The position numbers and the translations under genes were made by a program. Below, piece after piece: positions 24,385 to 32,599 of a DNA stretch of 64,000 nucleotides. The stretch is from Acidimicrobiales bacterium (GTDB lineage: Bacteria > Actinomycetota > Acidimicrobiia > Acidimicrobiales > Aldehydirespiratoraceae), in the NCBI GenBank assembly GCA_029263215.1, contig JAJCXY010000057.1:1-64000 (forward strand). Direction: 5' to 3'. Under the pieces are notes generated by a model. The model had not been told where the DNA came from. It made no database searches and saw only the letters and a list, made by a program, of their open reading frames with translations. The stretch's first letter is position 1, and every line of letters starts with the position of its first letter.

Positions 24385-25692
24385 ATGCTTTCCCGACGTG
24401 CATTCATCGGAGCGGCGGCAGGAGCTGCCGCAACCGGTGGAGGAATGTGGGCCCTGACGGTCCGAGACAGTGTCGGGGAGTCCCTCGGCGCCACCGCAAG
24501 CACCACGACAACGACCAGCACCACCACCACGGCCGCGGCCGCGGGGTCGGCGGTTCCCTACGGCGATCGTGTGCTGGTGGTGCTCGAGATGTCGGGCGGC
24601 AACGATGCGGTCAACACGCTCATCCCCGCGGCCGGCGCCTACCACGACAATCGGCCCCACCTCGCCATCGCAGAGGTCGACCGGGTGGTCCTCGGCGGTA
24701 CCGACTACACCTTGCATCCGAGCCTCGCTCCCATCGCTCCGTTCTGGGAGAACGCATCGATGGCTGCGATCGCAGGGGTCGGGATGGTCGGCCAGAGTCG
24801 CTCACACTTCAAGGCCATGGACACCTGGTGGTCGGCGGTGCCCGGAACGCCCTCACGAACGGGATGGCTGGGTCGCTGGCTCGATGCCACTCTGGAGGCC
24901 GAACGAAACGGGGTGAACGATCCCCTCCGAGCCATCGCTCTCGGCGGTGGAAGCCCAGCCCTCGTCGGCGACATCAACATGGCGACGGTGGTGCGCGACC
25001 CGGGCAACTTCCAGCTACGAACCTTCCCCGGCACTGACGCCGAGGCCCTGATTGGGGCCTTCCTCGCCACTGCCGAACCACTGGCAACGGTGCCGGAGTT
25101 GGCCGCGGCCCAATTGGCCATCCCGTTCACCATCGACGCGGTGGAACTCCTGGCTTCGGTGTCGGGGGCCGACGATGGAAGTGAGGTGTTTCGTGCCGGG
25201 CCCCAGGGTGGTGCCACCAGTGCCGTCGACCTCCTCGACACCGCGGCGGGCATCATCGATCTCGGAATCGGAACCCGAGTGATCACCGTCGGCATCAGCG
25301 CCTTCGACACCCACGCCGACCAGCTCGCCCGCCACGAAGGCCTCCTCGCCGATGTGGGTACCGGACTCGCCGGGTTCTTCGATCGGCTGGAATCTGATGG
25401 CAACGCCGACAAGGTGATGGTGGTGACCACCAGCGAGTTCGGTCGGCGAGTGCAGGAGAATGGCTCGGGCGGCACCGATCACGGAAACGGAGGTCTCCAG
25501 TTCGTCTTCGGCCCCGAGGTGGCGGGCCAGCAGGTGATCGGAGATCTCGACCTGGTCGACCTCGACAACGGCGACCTTGTGTCCGCCATCGACACCCGCT
25601 CGGTCTACTCCACCGCCCTCGATTGGCTCGGCGGACCCGTCGATGAGATCCTCGGCGGCTCCCACGAAGACCTTGGACTGCTAACCGCCTGA
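24385..25692 (+). CDS. DUF1501-family Tat-exported protein (first copy)
   Basis: A 435-residue protein starting MLSRRAFIGAAAGAAAT, a twin-arginine signal (SRRAFI) with a hydrophobic stretch, followed by a threonine-rich linker at residues 38-50 and an alkaline phosphatase-like DUF1501 domain. Family blocks seen: VVLEMSGGNDAVNTLIP, SHFKAMDTWWS, SAFDTHADQLARHEGLL, VVTTSEFGRRVQENGSGGTDHGNGG. The Tat signal predicts folded export across the membrane, consistent with a metal centre. It is coupled to the DUF1800 gene and converges on the LLM oxidoreductase gene, one base apart. Confidence 0.88.
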   Translation: MLSRRAFIGAAAGAAATGGGMWALTVRDSVGESLGATASTTTTTSTTTTAAAAGSAVPYGDRVLVVLEMSGGNDAVNTLIPAAGAYHDNRPHLAIAEVDRVVLGGTDYTLHPSLAPIAPFWENASMAAIAGVGMVGQSRSHFKAMDTWWSAVPGTPSRTGWLGRWLDATLEAERNGVNDPLRAIALGGGSPALVGDINMATVVRDPGNFQLRTFPGTDAEALIGAFLATAEPLATVPELAAAQLAIPFTIDAVELLASVSGADDGSEVFRAGPQGGATSAVDLLDTAAGIIDLGIGTRVITVGISAFDTHADQLARHEGLLADVGTGLAGFFDRLESDGNADKVMVVTTSEFGRRVQENGSGGTDHGNGGLQFVFGPEVAGQQVIGDLDLVDLDNGDLVSAIDTRSVYSTALDWLGGPVDEILGGSHEDLGLLTA

Positions 25693-25693
25693 G

Positions 25694-26602
25694 TCAGGTC
25701 TGAAGCGGAAGCACCGTCTCGGCGAGCGCCTCGAGTTCACGGTTCCAGTTGTCGGGCTCGGCGAAAGGAAACAGCACAAACTTCGACGCTCCGACGTCGA
25801 CGAAGTCGTTGATCATCTCCACCAGGCGCTGGTGCGACGTTGCCACGACTTCCTCCACCTGTGCCTCGGGCCGGCGGACCAATACGCGTTCGGAGATGCG
25901 GGCGAGCAGGGCGGCATCCGGTGAAGGCGTGTAGGGGATGAGCACCCCGTAGTGCCCGGGATCGATGTGGCGACCGGCATCGGCCGCGGCTTCCTCGATC
26001 ACCGTGATCCCCTCGGTGACGTGGTGGGGGGTGGTGAACGAGGCGAGCCAGCCGTCGCCCAAACGTCCGGTGCGACGTAGCTCCGACGGCGCCTGGCCCC
26101 CGAGCCAGACCTCGAACGGATCCTGGACCGGTTTGGGCAGCACCGAGGCGCCGCTGAGCGAGAAGCGCTCGCCCTCGTGGTCGACAGAGTCCTCGGCCCA
26201 CAAGCGCCGCATCAGGGGCATGGCCTCGTTGAGCCAGGGGGCGCGCTCGCTGCGGTCGACGCCGAATGCCTGATGTTCAGCCGTGTTGGCGATGCCGAGC
26301 CCGAACGCGGGATGACAGCGCCCGCCCGAGACCCGATCGAGGCTCGCCAGGGCCTTGGCCATCAACACCGGGTTGCGGCCGGGGATCACCGACACGGCGG
26401 GCCCGAACTTGAGCCGTTCGCTACGACCAGCGACGTAGGCCATGGCCACGATCGGGTCGAGTTGGGGGCTGTTGACCCGTTCGGGAAACCAGAGCGAGTC
26501 GAAGCCGAGACGATCGAGATCATCGACGACCCGACCGAGTGCGTCGGTCTCCGCCAGCAGCCTGGGAGCCGCGCCGATGCCGTATCCGATGCGAATCTTC
26601 AT
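25694..26602 (-). CDS. LLM-class F420-dependent oxidoreductase
   Basis: A 302-residue bacterial luciferase-fold oxidoreductase. It has the family start RIGYGIG, the substrate/cofactor strand DSLWFPERVN, the loop KFGPAVSVIPGRNPVLMAKALASLDRVSGGR and the QAPSELRRTGRLGDGWLASF block. Actinomycete members usually use coenzyme F420 rather than FMN. It overlaps the stop of the cyclase gene by four bases (ATGA) and is the last gene of a four-gene operon. Substrate unknown. Confidence 0.9.
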   Translation of the reverse strand: MKIRIGYGIGAAPRLLAETDALGRVVDDLDRLGFDSLWFPERVNSPQLDPIVAMAYVAGRSERLKFGPAVSVIPGRNPVLMAKALASLDRVSGGRCHPAFGLGIANTAEHQAFGVDRSERAPWLNEAMPLMRRLWAEDSVDHEGERFSLSGASVLPKPVQDPFEVWLGGQAPSELRRTGRLGDGWLASFTTPHHVTEGITVIEEAAADAGRHIDPGHYGVLIPYTPSPDAALLARISERVLVRRPEAQVEEVVATSHQRLVEMINDFVDVGASKFVLFPFAEPDNWNRELEALAETVLPLQT

Positions 26603-27288
26603 CTGTTCAGGGTGTCACGCGGGGCGACGGTGGCGAAGGCACGGACGGTGAAGGTGCCCGCGCCCACGATCTTCGGCGGCACCGCGGTGAACCGGAAGCC
26701 TCTGGTGGGCAGCGCTTCGAGACCGGTGAGGTGTTCGATGATCGGGATCTCGGCCCCGAGCAGGGTGGTGTGTACAGGGCGGGCGCCGGTGTCGGTGCCG
26801 TCGATGTTGAGCGAATCGATACCGACGCACGCGACGTCGGCATCGGCCAGGGCGTCGGCCGCTGCGGCCGAGAGGTGAGGATGATCGGCATAGTAGGCAT
26901 CGGATCCGAAATGGACGGAGTGGTCGGTGCGGACGAGCACAGCGTGGCCGGCGAGCCCTTCCAACTCGTGATCTGTGAGCTGGATCGTGGTGTGACCTCG
27001 GCGATCGAGACACACCGCGGGAACCGATGCGACCCGCTCCAGGGCCAGGTGTGAAAGGTCGTGACCGTCGGCGAACCGATGAAATGGGACATCGAGATAG
27101 GTGCCTGTATTGGTGCACATGGTGATCAGCCCGATGTGGAACGTGATGTCGGGTCCGTAGATCTCGACCGCAGCCTCACGCGACAGGTGGGTGGCCACCG
27201 AAGGGGTCGGCAGGCCCGGGTAGGTCTCCATCCCCTCGGTGATGACGTGGCTGAGATCAAGATGGGTTCCGGCAAGGTCTCCTGACAC
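26599..27288 (-). CDS. Cyclase family protein (kynurenine formamidase-like), altered metal motif
   Basis: A 229-residue protein of the cyclase/formamidase family. The usual zinc motif HxGTHxDxPxH appears as NTGTYLDVPFH (about residues 59-69), so the first and second His are Asn and Tyr, while Asp, Pro and final His are kept. A C-terminal block ARPVHTTLLGAEIPIIEHLTGLEALP matches the family motif with HxxLL and E. This variant motif occurs in a distinct actinobacterial subgroup as far as I recall, so it may have another chemistry or metal. GTG 27288 follows GGCAGG. Coupled by overlap to an LLM oxidoreductase. Confidence 0.8.
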   Translation of the reverse strand: MSGDLAGTHLDLSHVITEGMETYPGLPTPSVATHLSREAAVEIYGPDITFHIGLITMCTNTGTYLDVPFHRFADGHDLSHLALERVASVPAVCLDRRGHTTIQLTDHELEGLAGHAVLVRTDHSVHFGSDAYYADHPHLSAAAADALADADVACVGIDSLNIDGTDTGARPVHTTLLGAEIPIIEHLTGLEALPTRGFRFTAVPPKIVGAGTFTVRAFATVAPRDTLNR

Positions 27289-27304
27289 CCTGCCACGTTA
27301 GAGG

Positions 27305-28216
27305 TCAGCCGCCGGTGTCGCTGAAGTGCATCCAGTCCTTCGCGGAGTTCCAGTTGCCTCCCCACGACCACCCCATCTGGGCGAAGAGGTCGACGATCGC
27401 GGGCGTGACCATGCCGACCCGCTCATCTCCGCGCTCGAGGTAAGCCATGGCCAGTTCCGGGATGACCAGGTCGCCCTTCAGGTAGGGGTTGTGGAAGGGG
27501 TTGATATCGATTGCCCCGCCCCACGCGTGACGCGACCAGGATCCGGAGTTCACCGCCGGGCGACACACGAAGGTCGACGTGTTGTTGCTGTCGCCGGTGG
27601 GGTGAGCATCGACGGCTTCTTGGGTGGTGACCGCCATCTCCTCGATAGGGAACCGCATGGCGTGCAGCTCGGCGAAGACCGCGATGAGTCCTTCGACGTG
27701 GTCGATCCCGGTGATGAACTCACCGGTGTGGAAACGCCCATCGAAGCCGAAGAACGAAACCTGCGCGTACGCCAACTCCGACAACGGCACGGGGCATTCA
27801 TCCCGCCAGGTCGAGCGGGCGACAACATCGTCGGGAGGTGGCGTGATCATCACGGACACGAAGGTGTCGTCCGGTGGTGACGGCAGGACGTCGGTGGTCC
27901 AGAGCTGACGATCGAGGAGTTCGACCGGAGTCGGTTGGGCGATGGCGTTGTCCTCTCCCTCCCGCAGAGGGAGTAGGCGAGTCCCGAGCCAGTCGGGAGG
28001 GGCGACTCCGGATCGTTCATCGCGTGTGGTGGTGGTCTCGATGGGACTGGTAGTCGACGGGGTCGGCGCGGGTTCGGTCGGGGCGAGTGCGGTCGTTGTC
28101 GTGATCGCCGCGACTGCCGTCGACGTCGACGACGCGGGGGCCGACGAAGTGTCTCGCCCGGCGCAAGCAGTCAGAGCCAGTCCGAGCGCGAAAGCAGCAA
28201 CGATCGGGCGGCTCAA
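27305..28216 (-). CDS. M15-family D-Ala-D-Ala carboxypeptidase-like lipoprotein
   Basis: A 303-residue exported peptidase. The N-terminus IVAAFALGLALTACAG is a lipoprotein signal with lipobox LTAC, followed by a 50-residue Thr/Pro/Ala linker and a catalytic domain at residues 140-303. The M15 zinc signature is seen in SRHAWGGAIDINPFHNPY (His and Asp ligands) and the last His in DWMHFSD. TTG 28216 is inferred as start because it directly precedes the hydrophobic core and overlaps the stop of the upstream gene (TTGA). It probably trims peptidoglycan stem peptides outside the membrane. Confidence 0.85.
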   Translation of the reverse strand: MSRPIVAAFALGLALTACAGRDTSSAPASSTSTAVAAITTTTALAPTEPAPTPSTTSPIETTTTRDERSGVAPPDWLGTRLLPLREGEDNAIAQPTPVELLDRQLWTTDVLPSPPDDTFVSVMITPPPDDVVARSTWRDECPVPLSELAYAQVSFFGFDGRFHTGEFITGIDHVEGLIAVFAELHAMRFPIEEMAVTTQEAVDAHPTGDSNNTSTFVCRPAVNSGSWSRHAWGGAIDINPFHNPYLKGDLVIPELAMAYLERGDERVGMVTPAIVDLFAQMGWSWGGNWNSAKDWMHFSDTGG

Positions 28217-28863
28217 CGGTCCTGCCAGGTGCAGATGCAGGCCTCGTTGCCGTCGGCATCGGCGAGTACCCACCACGAGCGGGCGAAACGATCGGTCACC
28301 AGGGTGCCGCCCGCCGCGACCGCCGCAGCCGTGCGCTGGTCGGCGACGTCGTGGGGTACGGAGACGTCGACGTGGAACCGTCCTCGCTCGGTTCGCGACT
28401 CGTCCATCTGCTGAAACCACAGGGGTGGCCCCGACCGGAGCGGGTCGACCAGGCATGAACCCTGATCCACGTAGCCGAGGATCGCGGCCCAGAACGGACG
28501 GATGCGGTCGGCGTCCATGGTGTCGATCGCCAACTCGGTGGTCTGCGACCGGCCTGGCTCGGCGAATGCGTCTGACTCTGATGCGATCGACGAGATCTCC
28601 CGAGCGAGAGCGACATCGTGGGAGGACAAGGCGCCGGTGGCATGGGTGGTGAGTGCCACCCTCACGCGATCCGGGTAGCGCACATCGATATCGGGGTGAT
28701 GGTTCGCTCGCTCGGAGGCGGAAGCGATGGCCGACACCAGCACCGCGGCTTTCGGGTAGGAGCCGGCTCGGAAATCCGTACGGATGGCGCCGAGCACGAA
28801 TCGCCAATCGGCGAGTTCCTCGATCGCGGCGAACTCCTCCGCGCTGACAGGGGTGTAATCCAT
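28213..28863 (-). CDS. Pterin-4a-carbinolamine dehydratase fused to glyoxalase-like domain
   Basis: A 216-residue two-domain protein. Residues 1-95 are a PCD/PhhB domain with the signature HHPDIDVRYPDRVRVALTTH and the closing HDVALAREIS. Residues 110-216 are a VOC/glyoxalase-6 fold (ELAIDTMDADRIRPFWAAIL, FHVDVSVPHD, WWVLADADGNEACICTW). PCD recycles 4a-hydroxytetrahydropterin after aromatic hydroxylases or modulates transcription; no phenylalanine hydroxylase is near. ATG 28863 is chosen over 28935, as the latter overlaps the divergent thioesterase start. First gene of an operon with the M15 peptidase. Confidence 0.85.
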   Translation of the reverse strand: MDYTPVSAEEFAAIEELADWRFVLGAIRTDFRAGSYPKAAVLVSAIASASERANHHPDIDVRYPDRVRVALTTHATGALSSHDVALAREISSIASESDAFAEPGRSQTTELAIDTMDADRIRPFWAAILGYVDQGSCLVDPLRSGPPLWFQQMDESRTERGRFHVDVSVPHDVADQRTAAAVAAGGTLVTDRFARSWWVLADADGNEACICTWQDR

Positions 28864-28911
28864 GAGCGCCATTTGATCACGAGTGATGGGCGCGAGACGA
28901 TAACCAGGCCC

Positions 28912-29364
28912 ATGATCGACCACGAGAACTTTCACCGACTCGACGAACTGCTTCGCCAGGACTCCTACGCCCGCTCGATCGGCGTCGAGATTGTCGATTG
29001 GGGCGGAGGAATAGCCACAGCGAGCGCCGCCGTACTAGGCGATCACCTCAACTTCCTGGGTGGGGTTCACGGCGGTTTCGTCCTATCGGGAGCCGACGTT
29101 GCCCTGGGGGTCGCCTCGAACTCATGGGGCCGAGTGGCAGTCGCCACCTCGATCGACATCCACTACCTCGCGCCGCCTGAGCCCCACACCGATATCGAGT
29201 TCATTGCTACCGAGGTCCACCGCGATCGAAAGCTGGGCACCTACGCGCTGGAGGCACGTAGCGGTGCCAGGACGGTGGCAACCGCCACCGCGGTGGCATT
29301 TCGCACGGATCAGTGGCACCTCGGCGCCGACGAGTGGACCGAAAGTTGGCGCGCCCACCACTGA
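28912..29364 (+). CDS. Hotdog-fold PaaI-like thioesterase
   Basis: A 150-residue acyl-CoA thioesterase-like protein. The hotdog helix and catalytic region are in LNFLGGVHGGFVLSGADVALGVASN (consensus NxxGxxHGGxxxxLxD; here Ala-Asp follows), with subsequent strands VATSIDIHYLAPP. ATG 28912 is the first start past the divergent PCD-VOC gene, 48 bases away. It may release phenylacetyl- or other aryl-CoA thioesters; no paa genes are nearby, so the substrate is open. Confidence 0.88.
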   Translation: MIDHENFHRLDELLRQDSYARSIGVEIVDWGGGIATASAAVLGDHLNFLGGVHGGFVLSGADVALGVASNSWGRVAVATSIDIHYLAPPEPHTDIEFIATEVHRDRKLGTYALEARSGARTVATATAVAFRTDQWHLGADEWTESWRAHH

Positions 29365-29483
29365 GCGACGGCACATCTCGGGCGCCCCGACCAGTTCACA
29401 TGAGGCGAAGGTGAAGGCGATCGAAGCAGGGTTGTGGAATCGTGCTCGCGGTCGGTGCTTCTCAGGCGCTTTACCGTGCGCTG

Positions 29484-30107
29484 TCAGCGAGGCCGAGTGG
29501 TCGAGCCCGCGAGTAGGGAAGTGAACTGCTTGGCGACCCGGACGGCATCGAAGTCGTCGGAATTGCTGGTTGCCGACGTGACTGCGACCCCATTGACGAG
29601 GGCGATTATCAGGTTGGCCATCGCTTCGGGCTCGACCCAGTCGGGAAGATGGGAACCGGCCTGCTGGGCGCGGATGTCTTCGCTCAGAACGGCGCGCAAC
29701 TCGCGGTGCAGAGAGCGAAGTGACTGTCCGGACTCGTGGTCGTGGGCTGCTGCGGCCAGGGCCTGGGTGTAGCCGACGAGGTCGGCTCGGTTGCCTTCGA
29801 GGATTTGGTTGAGCTGCAGGGTGGCCGCGAGCATGCGCTCGATCGGTGGGCGCTCGCTTGTCAGGGTCTCGACCACCGGCTGAATCAGCCGGCGGGCCAC
29901 GTGGGCGTGAGCCTCGGCCAGGAGCCGCTTCTTGGACCCGAAGTAGTAGGTGATCGCGGCGAGGTTCTCACCCGCCTGCTCTGCGATTGCCCTCGACGTT
30001 GCGGCGCCGGCTCCGCTCTCGGAGATGATCGCGGCAGCGGCGAGCAAGAGGTTGGAACGGGCCTCGTTCACCGAGTGGCCAGGTGTGCGCCTTTGTGAGT
30101 ACGTCAT
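29484..30107 (-). CDS. TetR-family transcriptional regulator
   Basis: A 207-residue repressor with an N-terminal HTH (about residues 15-62, including ATSRAIAEQAGENLAAITYYFGSKKRLLAEAH) and an all-helical ligand domain. It is divergent from a membrane protein gene with a 20-base gap; a perfect 16-bp palindrome (30104-30119) covers its start codon, a typical autoregulatory arrangement. The membrane protein and the FetAB-like transporter downstream are the likely targets. Between this gene's stop and the convergent thioesterase (29365-29483) I see no feature. Confidence 0.92.
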   Translation of the reverse strand: MTYSQRRTPGHSVNEARSNLLLAAAAIISESGAGAATSRAIAEQAGENLAAITYYFGSKKRLLAEAHAHVARRLIQPVVETLTSERPPIERMLAATLQLNQILEGNRADLVGYTQALAAAAHDHESGQSLRSLHRELRAVLSEDIRAQQAGSHLPDWVEPEAMANLIIALVNGVAVTSATSNSDDFDAVRVAKQFTSLLAGSTTRPR

Positions 30108-30119
30108 ACATATGTATGA
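30104..30119. promoter_or_regulatory. Perfect palindrome, TetR operator
   Basis: TCATACATATGTATGA is a perfect 16-bp palindrome covering the TetR start codon and lying 8 bases before the ATG of the divergent gene. A TATCAT box on the minus strand (30121-30116) lies 8 bases before the TetR ATG, so TetR may be leaderless and repressed by binding here. Confidence 0.75.
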
Positions 30120-30127
30120 TAGAGCGT

Positions 30128-30574
30128 ATGAAAGCTCAGTCAGGCGATACCCACGAACCTGAGAAGTCTCGTCGCTACTGGATCATGGTCGTGATGCTCG
30201 TCGTATTCGGCTTCATCACCGGCTTCAGTATCGGGATTCCGTTCCTCCTGCTCGGGCTCGTGTTGGCTGCAGTCGGCCCGTTCCGTGCTCATCCCATGGT
30301 GGTTTGGCCGGTGATCTTCGCCTGGGCGGCGTTCGTCGGCGTGTTCGTGATGATCTCTCCTCTGAGCTGCTCGGGAAGCGCGTCGAATCTGGACCCGGTG
30401 GGGAGGACCACCTGTAGCAACCTGCTCGGCATCGACTACTCGGGCTCGGGCAACTACAACCCGAGCCAGCTTCCGGCGTTGATGGCCGCATTGACGGCCG
30501 CGGGGTTGGCCGGGCTCCTCGGGGTGTGGATCTTCCGCCGGTCAGCCCGGCCTTTCCCTCCGATCGGAACGTGA
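30128..30574 (+). CDS. Small membrane protein of unknown function
   Basis: A 148-residue protein with four hydrophobic segments (about residues 18-34, 36-52, 60-77 and 116-135) and one extracytoplasmic loop containing two Cys (SPLSCSGSAS and RTTCSNLLG) that may form a disulfide. It is the first gene behind the TetR palindrome, overlaps the ABC ATPase gene by four bases (GTGA), and thus probably belongs to the same transport unit. No family recognised. Confidence 0.8.
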   Translation: MKAQSGDTHEPEKSRRYWIMVVMLVVFGFITGFSIGIPFLLLGLVLAAVGPFRAHPMVVWPVIFAWAAFVGVFVMISPLSCSGSASNLDPVGRTTCSNLLGIDYSGSGNYNPSQLPALMAALTAAGLAGLLGVWIFRRSARPFPPIGT

Positions 30575-31245
30575 GGCAGAGTCAGGTCGTGGGCTACGAC
30601 GGATTCGAGCTGGACGGGGTGAGCGTCCGCGCTGGTGAGAGGACCCGGCTCGACGACGTCTCGCTACGCATCCCGGCTGAAGGCATCACCGTTCTCGCCG
30701 GAGCCTCCGGAGCCGGCAAATCGACCCTGCTGCGCCTTCTCAACCGTCTCGACGTACCCACGCGAGGCACCATTGCCTGGCGGGGAGCCAACCTCGACGA
30801 CGTCGACGTGCTCGCCCACCGGCGCACGGTCGGCATGGTGTTCCAACAGCCCACGGTGGTGCCGGGCACAGTCGCCGACAACCTGCGCCTCGCCGCTCCC
30901 GAGCTGGGCGACGCCGAAGCGGTGGTCCTGCTGGAGACAGCAGCCCTCGACGCCGACTTTCTCGACCGAGACGCGACGGCCCTATCTGGGGGAGAACGCC
31001 AGAGGGTGTGCTTCGCCCGCGCGCTGGCCACCGAACCGCGAGTGGTGCTGGCCGACGAACCGACCGCCTCGCTCGATCCGGAGGCGACCGCTCTGGTGGA
31101 GCAGGTCGTGCGCACGCTCGCTGAGCCCGGTCGGCCGAATCCGGTCGGCTGGATCTGGGTCTCCCACGACAGCCGACAGACCGAACGGCTCGCTCACCGA
31201 GTGATCACGCTCGAAGCCGGCCGCGTGATCGGTTCGGTCTCATGA
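30571..31245 (+). CDS. fetA: ABC transporter ATPase, FetA/YbbL-like
   Basis: A 224-residue ATPase with Walker A GASGAGKST, Q-loop MVFQQPTVVPG, signature LSGGERQRV, Walker B VVLADEPT and switch His in VSHD. Its partner downstream is a YbbM/FetB-type permease, so it corresponds to FetA of the iron export system. GTG 30571 overlaps the previous stop; the longer frame would run back through the membrane protein gene. The usual role of FetAB is iron homeostasis and resistance to oxidative stress; metal specificity here is inferred from homology only. Confidence 0.85.
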   Translation: MRQSQVVGYDGFELDGVSVRAGERTRLDDVSLRIPAEGITVLAGASGAGKSTLLRLLNRLDVPTRGTIAWRGANLDDVDVLAHRRTVGMVFQQPTVVPGTVADNLRLAAPELGDAEAVVLLETAALDADFLDRDATALSGGERQRVCFARALATEPRVVLADEPTASLDPEATALVEQVVRTLAEPGRPNPVGWIWVSHDSRQTERLAHRVITLEAGRVIGSVS

Positions 31246-32042
31246 TTGCGGCCAGCCAGGTCGACATCGGCCTCGCCGGCTTGGCCCTCTCGGGCATCCT
31301 GGTGGCGGTCGCCCTGGTGATCAGCTTCATCAGACGGCTGGGACTCACCCGCGATCTAGTGGTGGCGGCTCTTCGAGCGTTGGTGCAGTTGCTCATCGTC
31401 GGAGCGGCACTGGCCCTGGTCGTCGACGACGACGATCCTCTCGTCTGGACCTGGCTATGGCTGGTGGTGATGGTGGTCTTCGCCTCCTGGACGGTTGGCC
31501 GCCGTGCTCCCGAAGTCCCCGGCGCCCGCGTGCTTGCACTGGGAGCATTCACGGCGGCGGCCACGGTGAGCCTGGGTGTGTTGTTCGGGCTCGGGGTGTT
31601 CGAGCCAACGGGCCGAGCCATCATTCCGCTGGCCGGAATGACGGTCGGCAACTCCATGACCGGCACGGTCCTCGCCTCTCGCCGCATCGTTGCCGAGGCG
31701 CGCGACAACCGTCACCTCATCGAAGCGCGGCTCGCGGTGGGCCTGTCGGCTCGCGATGCCTTCGCCCCTCACCTCCGAGAATCGCTGCGCACCGCACTGG
31801 TGCCCCAGATCGAATCCACCAAGGCAGTGGGCATCATCGCTCTTCCCGGTGCCATGACCGGCCTGATCCTCGCCGGTGTCGACCCGGTGGATGCGGTGCG
31901 GGTACAGGTGGCAGTGATGTATCTGGTGCTCGGGTCTGTCGCCACCTCGACATCGGTGGTCGCGTTGGGCCTGACGAGGGGTATCTTCACAGCTGATCAT
32001 CGCCTCATTGATTTGGGGTCCGAGCCCTTGGAGTCGAGTTAG
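31242..32042 (+). CDS. fetB: ABC permease, FetB/YbbM (UPF0014) family
   Basis: A 266-residue permease with about seven hydrophobic segments. The family signature is present in RALVQLLIVGAALALV, PLAGMTVGNSMTGTVLASRR and the coupling region GIIALPGAMTGLILAGVDPVDAVRVQ. It overlaps FetA by four bases. Such permeases with FetA export iron. Third gene of a TetR-controlled unit; a cupredoxin gene follows after 47 bases. Confidence 0.88.
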   Translation: MIAASQVDIGLAGLALSGILVAVALVISFIRRLGLTRDLVVAALRALVQLLIVGAALALVVDDDDPLVWTWLWLVVMVVFASWTVGRRAPEVPGARVLALGAFTAAATVSLGVLFGLGVFEPTGRAIIPLAGMTVGNSMTGTVLASRRIVAEARDNRHLIEARLAVGLSARDAFAPHLRESLRTALVPQIESTKAVGIIALPGAMTGLILAGVDPVDAVRVQVAVMYLVLGSVATSTSVVALGLTRGIFTADHRLIDLGSEPLESS

Positions 32043-32089
32043 GGATCAGAATCCCTCAGTCGCCCGCCTGCACAGGAGTGAGTCCCGTC

Positions 32090-32599
32090 GTGACCGACAC
32101 AGACAACGCAAGCACCGAAGACGAAGCAGCCGAACCCGCCGCCGGTAGCTGGGCCAGCCTCTTTGGGCCACTGGCTCTGGTGTCGCTGGTGCTGTCGATC
32201 ATCGCCGTCATCGTCGCGGTAAATGCCGACGGCACCACCGTCGCTCAGAGCGACGGTGGGCCCGCAGCTGGCGGTGCCCAAACCCTCGACGCCGACCTGA
32301 GCGAATTCGCGTTCAGCTTCAGCGAGTCCTCGATAGCAGCCGACACCGATGTGGCTGTGTCATTCACCAACGTGGGCCTGGTCGAGCACAACTTCTCCGT
32401 GCTGAGAGAAGGGGCCAACCCCGCCGATGAGGCCAGCATCAGCGACTCAATGGTGATCGCCGATCTGGGAACCATCTCCGGGAGCGAGAGCGGTAGCGGC
32501 TCACTGAATCTTTCCCCCGCGGAGTATCTCGTCGTTTGCCTGGTAGCGGGTCATTTCGACGCCGGGATGAGCGCCTCTCTTACTGTGGCAGGTTCCTGA
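32090..32599 (+). CDS. Membrane-anchored cupredoxin
   Basis: A 169-residue blue copper-like protein: one N-terminal hydrophobic segment (about residues 24-46) after an acidic cytoplasmic tail, a short linker, then a plastocyanin-like domain. Copper ligands are visible as His in LVEHNFSV and the Cys-His-Met set in [18 protein letters not shown] 32090 is chosen because AGGAG lies 11 bases upstream, whereas GTG 32078 would be adjacent to it. The protein would face outward and carry electrons or store copper. Its last 20 bases overlap the convergent fumarase gene. Confidence 0.85.
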   Translation: MTDTDNASTEDEAAEPAAGSWASLFGPLALVSLVLSIIAVIVAVNADGTTVAQSDGGPAAGGAQTLDADLSEFAFSFSESSIAADTDVAVSFTNVGLVEHNFSVLREGANPADEASISDSMVIADLGTISGSESGSGSLNLSPAEYLVVCLVAGHFDAGMSASLTVAGS

